Positions 21,786 to 30,157 of a DNA stretch of 64,000 nt are shown here, one piece after another. Positions within the stretch are counted from its first letter, which is position 1. Each line of letters opens with the position of its first letter. This DNA comes from Streptomyces monashensis (lineage in GTDB: Bacteria > Actinomycetota > Actinomycetes > Streptomycetales > Streptomycetaceae). Position numbers and translations under genes: made by a program. The notes under the pieces were generated by a model. That model made no database searches. It worked only from the letters and a program-made list of their open reading frames with translations, and was not told the DNA's origin. The stretch covers positions 124,001 through 188,000 of the forward strand of contig NZ_MLYO01000011.1 of NCBI RefSeq assembly GCF_001866665.1, written 5' to 3'.

Positions 21786-22379
21786 TCAGGCCTCGGCGGC
21801 CTCTTCGCCCGCGGCGGCCTCACCCTCGGTCTCCTCGGCCTGCGCGGCCAGGACCTGCAGCACGACCGCGTCCTCCTCGACGGCCAGCGTGGTGCCCTTG
21901 GGAAGCGCGATGTCCTTGGCCAGGACGGACGCACCGGCCTCCAGACCCGCCACGGACACCGTCACGGACTCGGGGATGTGCGTGGCCTCCGCCTCGACCG
22001 GCAGCGCGGACAGGACGTGCTCCAGCAGGTTGCCGCCCGGGGCCAGCTCGCCCTCGGTGTGCACGGGGATCTCGACCGTGACCTTCTCGCCACGCTTGAC
22101 CAGCAGCAGGTCGACGTGCTCGAGGAAGCCCTTGATCGCGTCACGCTGGACGGCCTTCGGGATCGCCAGCTCGTTGGTCTTGCCGTCGATGTCCAGGGAG
22201 ATCAGGACGTTCGGCGTACGCAGCGCCATCTGCAGGTCGTGGCCCGGCAGGGTCAGGTGGACCGGGTCGGTGCCGTGGCCGTACAGGACAACCGGAACCT
22301 TGTTCTCGCGGCGGATGCGACGGGCGGCACCCTTGCCGAACTCGGTACGGCTCTCGGCGGCGAGCTTCACCTCGGACAT
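21786..22379 (-). CDS. rplY: 50S ribosomal protein bL25 (Ctc form)
   Basis: 197 residues. The N-terminal L25 domain (EVKLAAESRTEFGKGAARRIRRENKVPVVLYGHGTDPVHL) binds 5S rRNA. The C-terminal half is the CTC/TL5 beta domain, ending in a Glu/Ala-rich tail. ATG 22379 was chosen instead of an upstream in-frame start because SEVKLAAE is the conserved beginning. It lies between prs and pth. Confidence 0.95.
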   Translation of the reverse strand: MSEVKLAAESRTEFGKGAARRIRRENKVPVVLYGHGTDPVHLTLPGHDLQMALRTPNVLISLDIDGKTNELAIPKAVQRDAIKGFLEHVDLLLVKRGEKVTVEIPVHTEGELAPGGNLLEHVLSALPVEAEATHIPESVTVSVAGLEAGASVLAKDIALPKGTTLAVEEDAVVLQVLAAQAEETEGEAAAGEEAAEA

Positions 22380-22551
22380 ACTGATCACTCCTCGTAGAGG
22401 TAGGACGGACGGGGTCACCCGGCCACGAACGGCCTGCTACGAAGAGCGCGTCGATAACGGACCGCCGTACACACGAGTACGGCCTCCCTCGCCGAGCAAC
22501 CCGGACAGTCTACTCGGCGGAGAGGCCGCACCCAAAAGGATCTTCAGCGAC

Positions 22552-23532
22552 TCACTGCTCGTCGAACAGACTCGTCACCGAACCGTCCTCGAAGACCTCA
22601 CGCACCGCGCTCGCGATCGTCGGAGCGATCGACAGCACCTTGATCTTGTCCAGGTCCGCCGCCAGCTCACCCGGCGTCGGCAGCGTGTTCGTGAACACGA
22701 ACTCACTCACCCGCGAGTTCTTCAGCCGGTCCGCAGCAGGACCGGAGAGCACACCGTGCGTGGCCGTCACGATGACGTCCTCGGCGCCGTGCGCGAACAG
22801 CGCGTCCGCGGCCGCGCAGATCGTGCCCCCCGTGTCGATCATGTCGTCCACCAGGACGCACACGCGGCCCTTGACCTCACCCACGACCTCGTGGACGGTC
22901 ACCTGGTTCGCCACGTCCTTGTCACGCCGCTTGTGCACGATCGCCAGCGGCGCGCCCAGCCGGTCGCACCAGCGGTCCGCGACCCGCACCCGGCCCGCGT
23001 CCGGCGACACGACCGTCAGCTTGTCCCGGTCCACCTTGTCGCCCACGTAGTCGGCGAGCAGCGGCAGCGCGAACAGATGGTCGACAGGACCGTCGAAGAA
23101 ACCCTGGATCTGGTCGGTGTGCAGATCCACGGTCAGGATGCGGTCCGCACCCGCCGTCTTCATCAGGTCGGCGATCAGACGCGCCGAAATCGGTTCACGA
23201 CCCCGGTGCTTCTTGTCCTGCCGCGCGTAACCGTAGAACGGCACGATCACCGTGATGGAACGCGCCGACGCACGCTTCAGCGCGTCCAGCATGATCAACT
23301 GTTCCATGATCCACTGGTTGATCGGAGCCGTGTGGCTCTGGATCACGAAACAGTCCGCACCACGTGCCGACTCCTGGTACCGGACATAGATCTCACCATT
23401 GGCGAAATCGAAGGCCTTGGTCGGGACGACCCCGATACCCAGCTCGTGGGCGATCTCCTCGGCAAGCTCGGGGTGGGCGCGGCCGGAGAAGAACATCATC
23501 TTCTTCTCGCCGGTCGTCTTGATCCCGGTCAC
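22552..23532 (-). CDS. prs: ribose-phosphate pyrophosphokinase (PRPP synthetase)
   Basis: 326 residues. Makes PRPP from ribose-5-phosphate and ATP for purine, pyrimidine, His and Trp synthesis. The N-terminal KKMMFFSGRAHPELAEEIA and FANGEIYVRYQES segments, the DLHTDQIQGFFD block and the PRPP-binding loop VLVDDMIDTGGT are diagnostic. It lies between glmU and rplY. A 172-base gap before rplY may hold a secondary promoter, but none was recognised. Confidence 0.97.
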   Translation of the reverse strand: MTGIKTTGEKKMMFFSGRAHPELAEEIAHELGIGVVPTKAFDFANGEIYVRYQESARGADCFVIQSHTAPINQWIMEQLIMLDALKRASARSITVIVPFYGYARQDKKHRGREPISARLIADLMKTAGADRILTVDLHTDQIQGFFDGPVDHLFALPLLADYVGDKVDRDKLTVVSPDAGRVRVADRWCDRLGAPLAIVHKRRDKDVANQVTVHEVVGEVKGRVCVLVDDMIDTGGTICAAADALFAHGAEDVIVTATHGVLSGPAADRLKNSRVSEFVFTNTLPTPGELAADLDKIKVLSIAPTIASAVREVFEDGSVTSLFDEQ

Positions 23533-23685
23533 AGCACTGTCTCCTCAGAGGTTGTCTCATCCAGCCGGCTGCTCGTACGGCCTCCCGTCTGGGCATGAGA
23601 GGCCGAACCAGCTGGTAGGGGTCGGATGCACGCGTGCGGATGTGCACTTATCACGGTACGCCGTGTTTGGCGCACACGTTTCCGG

Positions 23686-25134
23686 TCAGTCCTCGCTCTC
23701 GCCCTGCCGGGACGCCGCCTCAGCCGCCTTCGCCGCGGCACTCCCCGGACGCTTCCGGGCCACCCAACCCTCGATATTCCGCTGCTGACCACGGGCCACG
23801 GCCAGCGAACCGGGCGGCACATCCTTCGTGATCACGGACCCCGCGGCGGTGTAGGCACCGTCCCCGACCGTGACAGGAGCCACAAACATGTTGTCCGAAC
23901 CCGTCCGGCAATGCGACCCCACGGTGGTGTGGTGCTTGTCCTGCCCGTCGTAGTTCACGAACACACTCGCCGCGCCGATGTTCGTGTACTCACCGATCGT
24001 CGCGTCACCGACATACGAGAGATGGGGCACCTTCGTCCCCTCCCCGATCGAAGCGTTCTTCGTCTCGACGTACGTCCCGATCTTGCCCTTGGCACCCAGC
24101 CGCGTCCCCGGCCGCAGATACGCATACGGCCCCACCGTCGCGTGCGCACCGATCTGGGCCGAGTCGGACACGGTGTTGTCCACCCGCGCACCCGCGCCCA
24201 CCTCGGTGTCCTTCAGCCGGCTGTTCGGCCCGACCTCCGCACCCGCGCCCACGTGCGTGGCACCAATCAGCTGCGTACCCGGATGCACGACCGCGTCCCG
24301 CTCGAAGGTCACGGTCACGTCGACCCAGGTCGTCGCCGGGTCGACGACGGTGACCCCGTCGAGCATCGCGGCCGTCAGCAGCCGGTCGTTGAGGATCCGG
24401 CGCGCCTCGGCGAGCTGCACCCGGTTGTTGATCCCGGCGATCTCGCGGTGATCGCCCGCCACCGACGCCCCGACCCGGTGCCCGGCCTCCCGCAGGATCC
24501 CGAGCACATCGGTCAGGTACTCCTCGCCCTGGCTGTTGTCCGTCCGCACCTTCTTGAGCGCCTCCGCCAGCAGCTGCCCGTCGAACGCGAACACCCCGCT
24601 GTTGATCTCCCGGACCGCCCGCTGGGCCTCGGACGCGTCCTTGTGCTCGACGATCGCGGTGACCGCGCCGGTGGCCTCGTCGCGCACGATCCGCCCGTAC
24701 CCCGTCGCGTCCGGCACCTCGGCCGTCAGCACGGTCACGGCGTTGCCGTCGGCGGCGTGCGTCCCGGCGAGCTGCTTCAGGGTGTCGGCGGTGAGCAGCG
24801 GCGTGTCCCCGCAGACGACCACGACGGTCCCCTCCACGGTCCCGCCCAGCTCCTCCAGACCCATCCGCACGGCGTGCCCGGTGCCGTTCTGCTCCGCCTG
24901 CACGGCGGTCCTGGTGCCGGGGTCGATCTCGGCGAGGTGCGCGGCGACCTGCTCACGGGCGTGACCGACGACGACCACGAGGTGCTGCGGGTCCAACTCA
25001 CGGGCGGCGGCCAGCACATGGCCCACGAGGGAACGGCCGCAGATCTGGTGCAGGACCTTCGGTGTGGCCGACTTCATACGGGTGCCCTCACCCGCTGCGA
25101 GAACGACGACGGCGGCCGGGCGAATGGCGCTCAC
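23686..25134 (-). CDS. glmU: bifunctional UDP-GlcNAc pyrophosphorylase / GlcN-1-P acetyltransferase
   Basis: 482 residues. The N-terminal uridylyltransferase domain has the nucleotide loop [20 protein letters not shown]. The C-terminal left-handed beta-helix acetyltransferase domain shows hexapeptide repeats ([25 protein letters not shown] ... [16 protein letters not shown]). It makes UDP-GlcNAc for peptidoglycan. It begins an apparent glmU-prs-rplY-pth cluster and lies 130 bases downstream of tRNA-Gln. Confidence 0.97.
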   Translation of the reverse strand: MSAIRPAAVVVLAAGEGTRMKSATPKVLHQICGRSLVGHVLAAARELDPQHLVVVVGHAREQVAAHLAEIDPGTRTAVQAEQNGTGHAVRMGLEELGGTVEGTVVVVCGDTPLLTADTLKQLAGTHAADGNAVTVLTAEVPDATGYGRIVRDEATGAVTAIVEHKDASEAQRAVREINSGVFAFDGQLLAEALKKVRTDNSQGEEYLTDVLGILREAGHRVGASVAGDHREIAGINNRVQLAEARRILNDRLLTAAMLDGVTVVDPATTWVDVTVTFERDAVVHPGTQLIGATHVGAGAEVGPNSRLKDTEVGAGARVDNTVSDSAQIGAHATVGPYAYLRPGTRLGAKGKIGTYVETKNASIGEGTKVPHLSYVGDATIGEYTNIGAASVFVNYDGQDKHHTTVGSHCRTGSDNMFVAPVTVGDGAYTAAGSVITKDVPPGSLAVARGQQRNIEGWVARKRPGSAAAKAAEAASRQGESED

Positions 25135-25264
25135 GGGGTTGCCCTTCGGCTCTGGATGGGTGGGGATACAGCCGCAGGATACCGGGGCGTTTCGTGGAGG
25201 ACATGAGAGCGGGCCCTGACGGTGATGACACCGGTCAGGACCCGAACCCTGGTCTTGTGTGCTG

Positions 25265-25338
25265 TGGCTCCCGGAGAAGGATTCGAACCCTCATTCAACG
25301 GACCAAAACCGTTTGTCCTGCCCTTAGACGATCCGGGA
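25265..25338 (-). tRNA. tRNA-Gln (anticodon TTG)
   Basis: On the minus strand the 5' acceptor TCCCGGA pairs with TCCGGGA at the 3' end. The anticodon loop is TTTTGGT with TTG at positions 34-36, flanked by an ACGG/CCGT stem, and the T-loop is TTCGAAT. G is the discriminator and CCA is encoded (complement at 25265-25267). Length is 74 with CCA. It lies 12 bases downstream of the stop of the HTH/endonuclease-like gene on the same strand. Confidence 0.95.
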
Positions 25339-25349
25339 TGAATAGCACG

Positions 25350-26228
25350 CTATGTCCGATTTGATTGATCGGCTTCGCGCACAGAGACCACTATGCCGCA
25401 CCAGGAGCCTTCGATGCGACGGTACAAGTCCGCACCCTTCAGGACTTTGATGGCCAAGCAGCCTCGATAGGAGTCGCCGACGTTCTTGCGGACGGTCTTG
25501 GGGTTGTGTTTCTTGAGCGTTGTCTTGTTGAACGCGGAGTGGTCAGCGCCGACGAGGTCTGCCCAGTAGTTCTCGGTGGCTGTGACGTCCGCGTTTTCGT
25601 GGATCATGACGGTGTATCGGAGGCGCTCGCGCTCAACGCCCAGCAGGTCGAGCCAGGCCAGGAAGACCTGGATCATGCCAGGGTCGCTGTTGACAAAAAC
25701 GACGTTCTCTCGGCGGTCGTACGGCTTGTCCTTGCCGCCCTCTGCCCAGTACAGGCCGACGCCCAACAGGAACAGTTCACGGTCGGACAGCTTGCCGACT
25801 GCTGCCGCTGCTGCCTGCTTGGCCGCTTCTCGCTCGAGGTCCTGGACAGCGCGCTTGTGCGCCAGCCCCTCGTGCATGAGAGCCCTCTGCGCTTCGGGTG
25901 TGTAGCGCGGTTCCGGCTTCGGCAGGTCCCGCACCCACAGCGACACCGAACTGCGCGAGCAGCCCAGCTCCGCCTCGATCTGGTCGTACGTCCAGCCCTG
26001 GAGCCGTAGCTCCCGGGCTTTTGCCCGCAGATCGTCCTTCGCGTTCGGGCGCTTTGTCCACCCCGGGGGCGGTTCGCCCTTCACGAGCTGGTTGAGGATG
26101 TCGTTGTTGAAGATCTTCAGCTCGTCCCGGATCTGCCGGAGGCTGTAGCCCGCCCGCCGCAAGGCCACCGCCTGTTCCCGTAATCCCTCGAAGTCGGCGT
26201 ATTTGCCATGTGTATGTGTCATAGGCAT
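25350..26228 (-). CDS. two-HTH protein with LAGLIDADG-like C-terminal domain
   Basis: 292 residues. Two helix-turn-helix-like segments were read: residues ~14-48 (REQAVALRRAGYSLRQIRDEL) and ~68-100 (ARELRLQGWTYDQIEAELG, then SRSSVSLWVR). The C-terminal half begins ELFLLGVGLYWAEGGK (151-166), then VVFVNSDPGMIQVFLAWLDLLG, and ends GCLAIKVLKGADLYRRI; this pattern resembles LAGLIDADG-type homing endonuclease folds. Base composition is lower than its neighbours (35 of 60 G+C in 25441-25500 by hand count). It sits immediately 5' of tRNA-Gln. No integrase is nearby. Function unknown; DNA binding or cutting is inference. Confidence 0.75.
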   Translation of the reverse strand: MPMTHTHGKYADFEGLREQAVALRRAGYSLRQIRDELKIFNNDILNQLVKGEPPPGWTKRPNAKDDLRAKARELRLQGWTYDQIEAELGCSRSSVSLWVRDLPKPEPRYTPEAQRALMHEGLAHKRAVQDLEREAAKQAAAAAVGKLSDRELFLLGVGLYWAEGGKDKPYDRRENVVFVNSDPGMIQVFLAWLDLLGVERERLRYTVMIHENADVTATENYWADLVGADHSAFNKTTLKKHNPKTVRKNVGDSYRGCLAIKVLKGADLYRRIEGSWCGIVVSVREADQSNRT

Positions 26229-26388
26229 ATCGTCCTGGCGGAATGATCCGTTCCGGACGTGAACGGGTGTGGTTCACCAGTTCGAGGGATATCGGATCGT
26301 TTCGAGGTCGCTCGGTCACGGAGTGTGGTGTGTTGCGGTAGGCGAAAGTCGCCGGAAACGGCGGACCGGTCGCCCGTAGGCTGGATGC

Positions 26389-27705
26389 ATGACCACGACG
26401 GGGGAAGAGCACACCGGGGGCCCGACCGGCCCCTGGTGGTGGGCCAGGTGGCGCGGTGCGGTGCTCGACGGGAGTCTCGCGCTGGTGTCGGCTGTGGAGT
26501 GCGGTGCCGAGGGGGTGCCGTTCGCTCGGGACGCGGGGATACCGGTGTTCCTCGGGGTTCTGTTCGGGGTGATCGCCGGTTCGGTGCTGTTGGTGCGGCG
26601 GAAGTGGCCGATCGCCGTCGTGCTGGTCGCCATCGCGATCACGCCGGCCGAGATGGGCTTCCTGATGGGCATCGTCGGTCTGTACACGCTGGCGGCCTGC
26701 GAGCTGCCGCGGCGGGTCATCGGTGCGCTGGCGGGGATGTCGTTGCTGGGCACGATGATCGTGACGTTCGTGCGGGTGCGGCAGAGCATGGCGAGCGGGG
26801 ATCTGACGCTGGGCGACTGGTTCGTGCCGTTCGCGGCGGTGACGACGTCGTTGGGGCTGACGGCTCCGCCGTTGCTGTTCGGGCTGTACGTGGGTGCGCG
26901 GCGGCGGTTGATGGAGAGCCTGCGGGAGCGGGCGGACAGTCTGGAGCGCGAGCTCCAGTTGCTCGCGGAGCGGGCGGAGGAGCGGGCCGAGTGGGCGCGG
27001 GGCGAGGAGCGGACGCGGATCGCGCGGGAGATGCACGACGTCGTGGCGCATCGGGTGAGCCTGATGGTGGTGCATGCGGCGGCGTTGCAGGCGGTGGCGC
27101 GGAAGGATCCGGAGAAGGCGGTGCGCAACGCGGCTCTGGTGGGGGACATGGGGCGCCAGGCGCTGACGGAGCTGCGGGAGATGCTCGGGGTGCTGCGGGC
27201 CGGTGAGGATGTGGTTGGCCGGCGGGGTGCGGGGGTGCCGTTGGCGGCGGTGGGGGAGGCGGCCGCGGCGGCGGCGGACCGGGCGGTGGGCGAGACGGTG
27301 TCCGGGGACGGGCCGTGCCTGTCCGAGCTGGACGAGTTGATCGGGCAGTCGGCGGCGGCGGGGATGGTCGTGGAGTTGTCGGTGATGGGGGAGGTGCGGT
27401 CGTATGCGGCGCAGGTCGAGCAGACGGCGTACCGGGTGGTGCAGGAGGCGTTGACGAACGTCCACAAGCATGCGGCGGGTGCGAAGACGCATGTGCGGTT
27501 GGCGCACCGGGTGTCGGAGATCGCGATGCAGGTGGAGAACGAGGCGCCGCCGGAGCCGGGTTCCGCGTCCGCGGCGGGGCTGCCGTCGGGCGGGAACGGT
27601 CTGGTGGGAATGCGGGAGCGGGTCGCGGCGCTGGGCGGCGTGTTCGTGTCGGGTCCGACGGATGCGGGGGGTTTCCGGGTGTCGGCGGTGATTCCGGCGG
27701 CGTAG
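26389..27705 (+). CDS. orphan sensor histidine kinase (HisKA_3 type)
   Basis: 438 residues. About five membrane helices lie in residues 25-190, then a coiled linker. The dimerisation/phospho-acceptor segment is EERTRIAREMHDVVAHRVSLMVVHA, of the NarX/DesK HisKA_3 class, and the ATPase domain has the N box (VVQEALTNVHKHA) and G box (GNGLVGMRERVAALGG). TAGGCT at 26377-26382 ends 6 bases before ATG, suggesting a leaderless transcript. No response-regulator gene is adjacent, which is unusual for this class. Signal unknown. Confidence 0.92.
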   Translation: MTTTGEEHTGGPTGPWWWARWRGAVLDGSLALVSAVECGAEGVPFARDAGIPVFLGVLFGVIAGSVLLVRRKWPIAVVLVAIAITPAEMGFLMGIVGLYTLAACELPRRVIGALAGMSLLGTMIVTFVRVRQSMASGDLTLGDWFVPFAAVTTSLGLTAPPLLFGLYVGARRRLMESLRERADSLERELQLLAERAEERAEWARGEERTRIAREMHDVVAHRVSLMVVHAAALQAVARKDPEKAVRNAALVGDMGRQALTELREMLGVLRAGEDVVGRRGAGVPLAAVGEAAAAAADRAVGETVSGDGPCLSELDELIGQSAAAGMVVELSVMGEVRSYAAQVEQTAYRVVQEALTNVHKHAAGAKTHVRLAHRVSEIAMQVENEAPPEPGSASAAGLPSGGNGLVGMRERVAALGGVFVSGPTDAGGFRVSAVIPAA

Positions 27706-27738
27706 GCGCCTGCCCGGGGGCTGCCCCGCTCCCGTGTG

Positions 27739-28275
27739 TCAGCCGGCGGTCAGGCGTACCGGTTCGATGCCGGTGATGAGGGTGGCGAGGGCGTGGTCGA
27801 TGTCGGGGCCGACGTACCAGTCGCCGGTGTGGTCGAGGGTGTAGACGCGGCCTTCGGCGTCGATCGCGAGCGCGGCGGTGGTGTCGGTCTCCTGGCCGAG
27901 GGGGCACAGTTCGGTGCCGAGGGCGAGGCCGAGGTCGCCGAGGGTGCGGGCGAGGTGGCGGCCGTGGAGCGGGTCGAGGTGGAGGGTGGCGGGCGCGATC
28001 TGGCGGCCGGGTCCGCCGGGGGTGATGCGGAGTCCGCCGAATTCGGCCCAGGCTTCGACGGCGGCGGGGAAGACGGTGTGCCGGTGGCCGGCGGGTGAGG
28101 TGTGCTCGCGCAGGGTGTCGGCCCAGAACTCGGCTTGTTTTATGTCCCAGCGTCCGGGTTGCCAGCCGGCGGAGCGCAGGGCCGCGTCGACGGGGACGGA
28201 GAAGCGTGGTGCGGTTGCCCCGTGCTCGGCGGCTGGGCGGGGGAGCTTGGGGGTGGTGGCGTGGTCGGGGTGCAT
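27739..28275 (-). CDS. SUKH-3 family (immunity-like) protein
   Basis: 178 residues. The segments DAALRSAGWQPGRWD, FPAAVEAWAEFGGLRI and LGLALGTELCPLGQETDTTAALAIDAEGRVYTLDHTGDWYVGPDIDHALATLITG match the SUKH-3 family, which neutralises polymorphic toxins in several bacteria. It lies 82 bases downstream of the YwqJ-type deaminase on the same strand, so it may be that protein's partner. No signal peptide. Confidence 0.8.
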   Translation of the reverse strand: MHPDHATTPKLPRPAAEHGATAPRFSVPVDAALRSAGWQPGRWDIKQAEFWADTLREHTSPAGHRHTVFPAAVEAWAEFGGLRITPGGPGRQIAPATLHLDPLHGRHLARTLGDLGLALGTELCPLGQETDTTAALAIDAEGRVYTLDHTGDWYVGPDIDHALATLITGIEPVRLTAG

Positions 28276-28357
28276 CTGCCCTTCGTTCGTCGTGCCGGCG
28301 GTGGTGCGGCGTTGGTACGGGGTGTGACGGCGGTTTTCGGCCGTCGGTTGCCGCGGG

Positions 28358-28873
28358 TCAGTCGTCGGTTGCCGTGGGGTCGACGATGCGGACGCCGAAG
28401 TGGGAGCTGAGGGCGGTGCAGGCGCGGCAGGGGGTGGCGAAGCTCCCGTGGAGGGGGTCGCCGTCCTCGCGTATGCGGCGGGCGGTCAGTTTGGCGTGTT
28501 TGAGGGCTTTGCGGGCCTCGCTGTTGGTCATGGGTTTGCGGGCGGCGCGTTTGCTGCGGGTCGCGTCGGCGGCGGTGATGTGCCGGGAGATGAGGATCGT
28601 CTCGGCGCAGCGGCCGGTGAAGCGGTCGCGCTGGGCGCTGGTGAGGGTGTCGAGGAAGTCCTGGACGAGGGGGTGCAGGGCGGGGGGTGTGTCGCCGCGG
28701 GCGGCGGTGCCTGTGAGGGTGGCGCCGTGGACGGAGAGGGCGGCGGCGACGGTGGGCAGGATGCCGTCGCGGCGGTGGCGGAGCGCGGGGACGGGGGGTG
28801 TGTCGGGTCCGCTCCAGCCGATCCGGGGGTCGCCGGAGCGCACGTCGGTACCTCCGTGGTGCAAGGTATTCAT
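28358..28873 (-). CDS. YwqJ-type deaminase-fold protein
   Basis: 171 residues from ATG 28873; the frame continues upstream but only this start gives a compact domain. The deaminase-fold zinc motif reads GRCAET (C89, E91), with HGSFATPCRAC (C149, C152) near the C-terminus, matching the YwqJ-like putative deaminases of polymorphic toxin systems. No secretion signal and no long delivery domain were seen, so this is a free-standing catalytic domain. Transcribed divergently from the WHH-SUKH fusion and followed by the SUKH-3 gene. Confidence 0.8.
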   Translation of the reverse strand: MNTLHHGGTDVRSGDPRIGWSGPDTPPVPALRHRRDGILPTVAAALSVHGATLTGTAARGDTPPALHPLVQDFLDTLTSAQRDRFTGRCAETILISRHITAADATRSKRAARKPMTNSEARKALKHAKLTARRIREDGDPLHGSFATPCRACTALSSHFGVRIVDPTATDD

Positions 28874-29136
28874 GATCGTCTTCCCCTCCCGGGCATCCCC
28901 CCGAAGGACACAGGGTGCCAAATGCCGTGGCTGGTGCGGAAGCTGGGGCGGTGCGACACGCCCGGACCGGGGCTGGTCGTCACGGTGGAGTGACGGCGGG
29001 TCACGGAAGCGGAGGCGTGGTTTCCGTGGGGTTGCGGTGGGCCGGTGACCGGGGTGCGTGTACCGCATAGGCTGTCGCCATCCGCCGATCGATACCGCCG
29101 ATTGAGGCCTGAGAGAACGCCCAGGGGGCTACCGCC

Positions 29137-30147
29137 ATGACGACAGGTCGGCTCGGGCAGCAAGCCGCGCCGCCGAACGCGGCCTATGCCGGGCAGGTCG
29201 TGCATTTCCCGGATCCGGTCCGGGCGGCGCGTCACCCGAGAGGAGTACGGGTCGACGAGCGCGGTTACCCGGATTTCGCTCCGTACGCGCGTGTGGCGGT
29301 GGAGATCGCCGAGCCGCCGGACGGGTTCGGGGTGGACGAGCTGCGGCTGACGGACTTCGTGTCGGCGAACGCCGCGCTGGCCGCGGACCGGCACGAGTTG
29401 TGGGACACGGTGCCGGACGTGGCGACGCCGCACGGCTGGACCTGGCACCACGTCGCGGGTACGCGGCGGCTGGAGCTGGTCCCGGTCGAGGTGAAGGCGC
29501 TGTTGCGGCACCACGGCGGGATCGCGACGGCGCCGGTGGACCACGGCAAGCGCGGTACGCGGCCGTTGCAGGAGACGCGGCCGGCGCACTTCGGGCTGCC
29601 GAAGTCGGGTGTGGCGGTGTCGGAGGCGCAGGTGCTGGGGGTCGAGGAGGATCTCGGCTACCGGCTGCCGGGCGCGTACCGCTCGTTCCTGAAGGCGGCG
29701 GGCGGCTGCGCGCCGGTGGGCACGGCGCTGGACGCCGAGCTGGGTCTGTTGGTGGACCAGCCGTTCTTCACGGTGCGGGACGAGGCGGCGGTCAACGACC
29801 TCGTGTACGTCAACAAGTGTCTGCGTGACCACCTGACGAAGGACTACCTCGGTGTGGCCTTCGTCCAGGGCGGCCTGCTCGCGGTGAAGGTGAAGGGCGC
29901 GCGGCCGGGTTCGGTGTGGTTCTGCGCGTACGACGATGTGCGGGATGTGGATCCGTCGTGGTCGCCGGCGGAGCGGGTGGAGCGGTTGCTGCTGCCCGCG
30001 GGTGACGACTTCGACGCGTTCCTGTCCCGGTTGGCGGGTAGTCCGCCGGAGTTGGAGACGGTGGCGAATCTGATGGTCGACGGCGGTTTCGCCCATGTCG
30101 TCCCGGTGTCGTCCGGTTCGGCGTCGTCCGGTCCGGTGGGGGAGTGA
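29137..30147 (+). CDS. WHH nuclease-like domain fused to a SUKH-1 (SMI1/KNR4) domain
   Basis: 336 residues. Residues ~36-128 resemble the HNH/EndoVII-fold WHH toxins: GYPDFAPY, then W103-H104-H105, LELVP (112-116) and RHHGG (124-128). The family usually has a His in the xxH after LVP; here that position is Lys120. Residues ~160-305 are a SUKH-1/SMI1 domain (VLGVEEDLGYRLPGAYRSFLKAAGG ... LLVDQPFFTV). Toxin-like and immunity-like folds are thus joined in one chain. A possible promoter hexamer TAGGCT is at 29067-29072. The next gene starts 10 bases after the stop. Confidence 0.8.
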   Translation: MTTGRLGQQAAPPNAAYAGQVVHFPDPVRAARHPRGVRVDERGYPDFAPYARVAVEIAEPPDGFGVDELRLTDFVSANAALAADRHELWDTVPDVATPHGWTWHHVAGTRRLELVPVEVKALLRHHGGIATAPVDHGKRGTRPLQETRPAHFGLPKSGVAVSEAQVLGVEEDLGYRLPGAYRSFLKAAGGCAPVGTALDAELGLLVDQPFFTVRDEAAVNDLVYVNKCLRDHLTKDYLGVAFVQGGLLAVKVKGARPGSVWFCAYDDVRDVDPSWSPAERVERLLLPAGDDFDAFLSRLAGSPPELETVANLMVDGGFAHVVPVSSGSASSGPVGE

Positions 30148-30157
30148 GCTTCAGGCG

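Noticed and set aside
25265..25338. tRNA-Gln as an attachment site of an integrative element
   Set aside because: No integrase and no second copy of the tRNA 3' end were noticed in the window; only the adjacent low-GC gene hints at past insertion.
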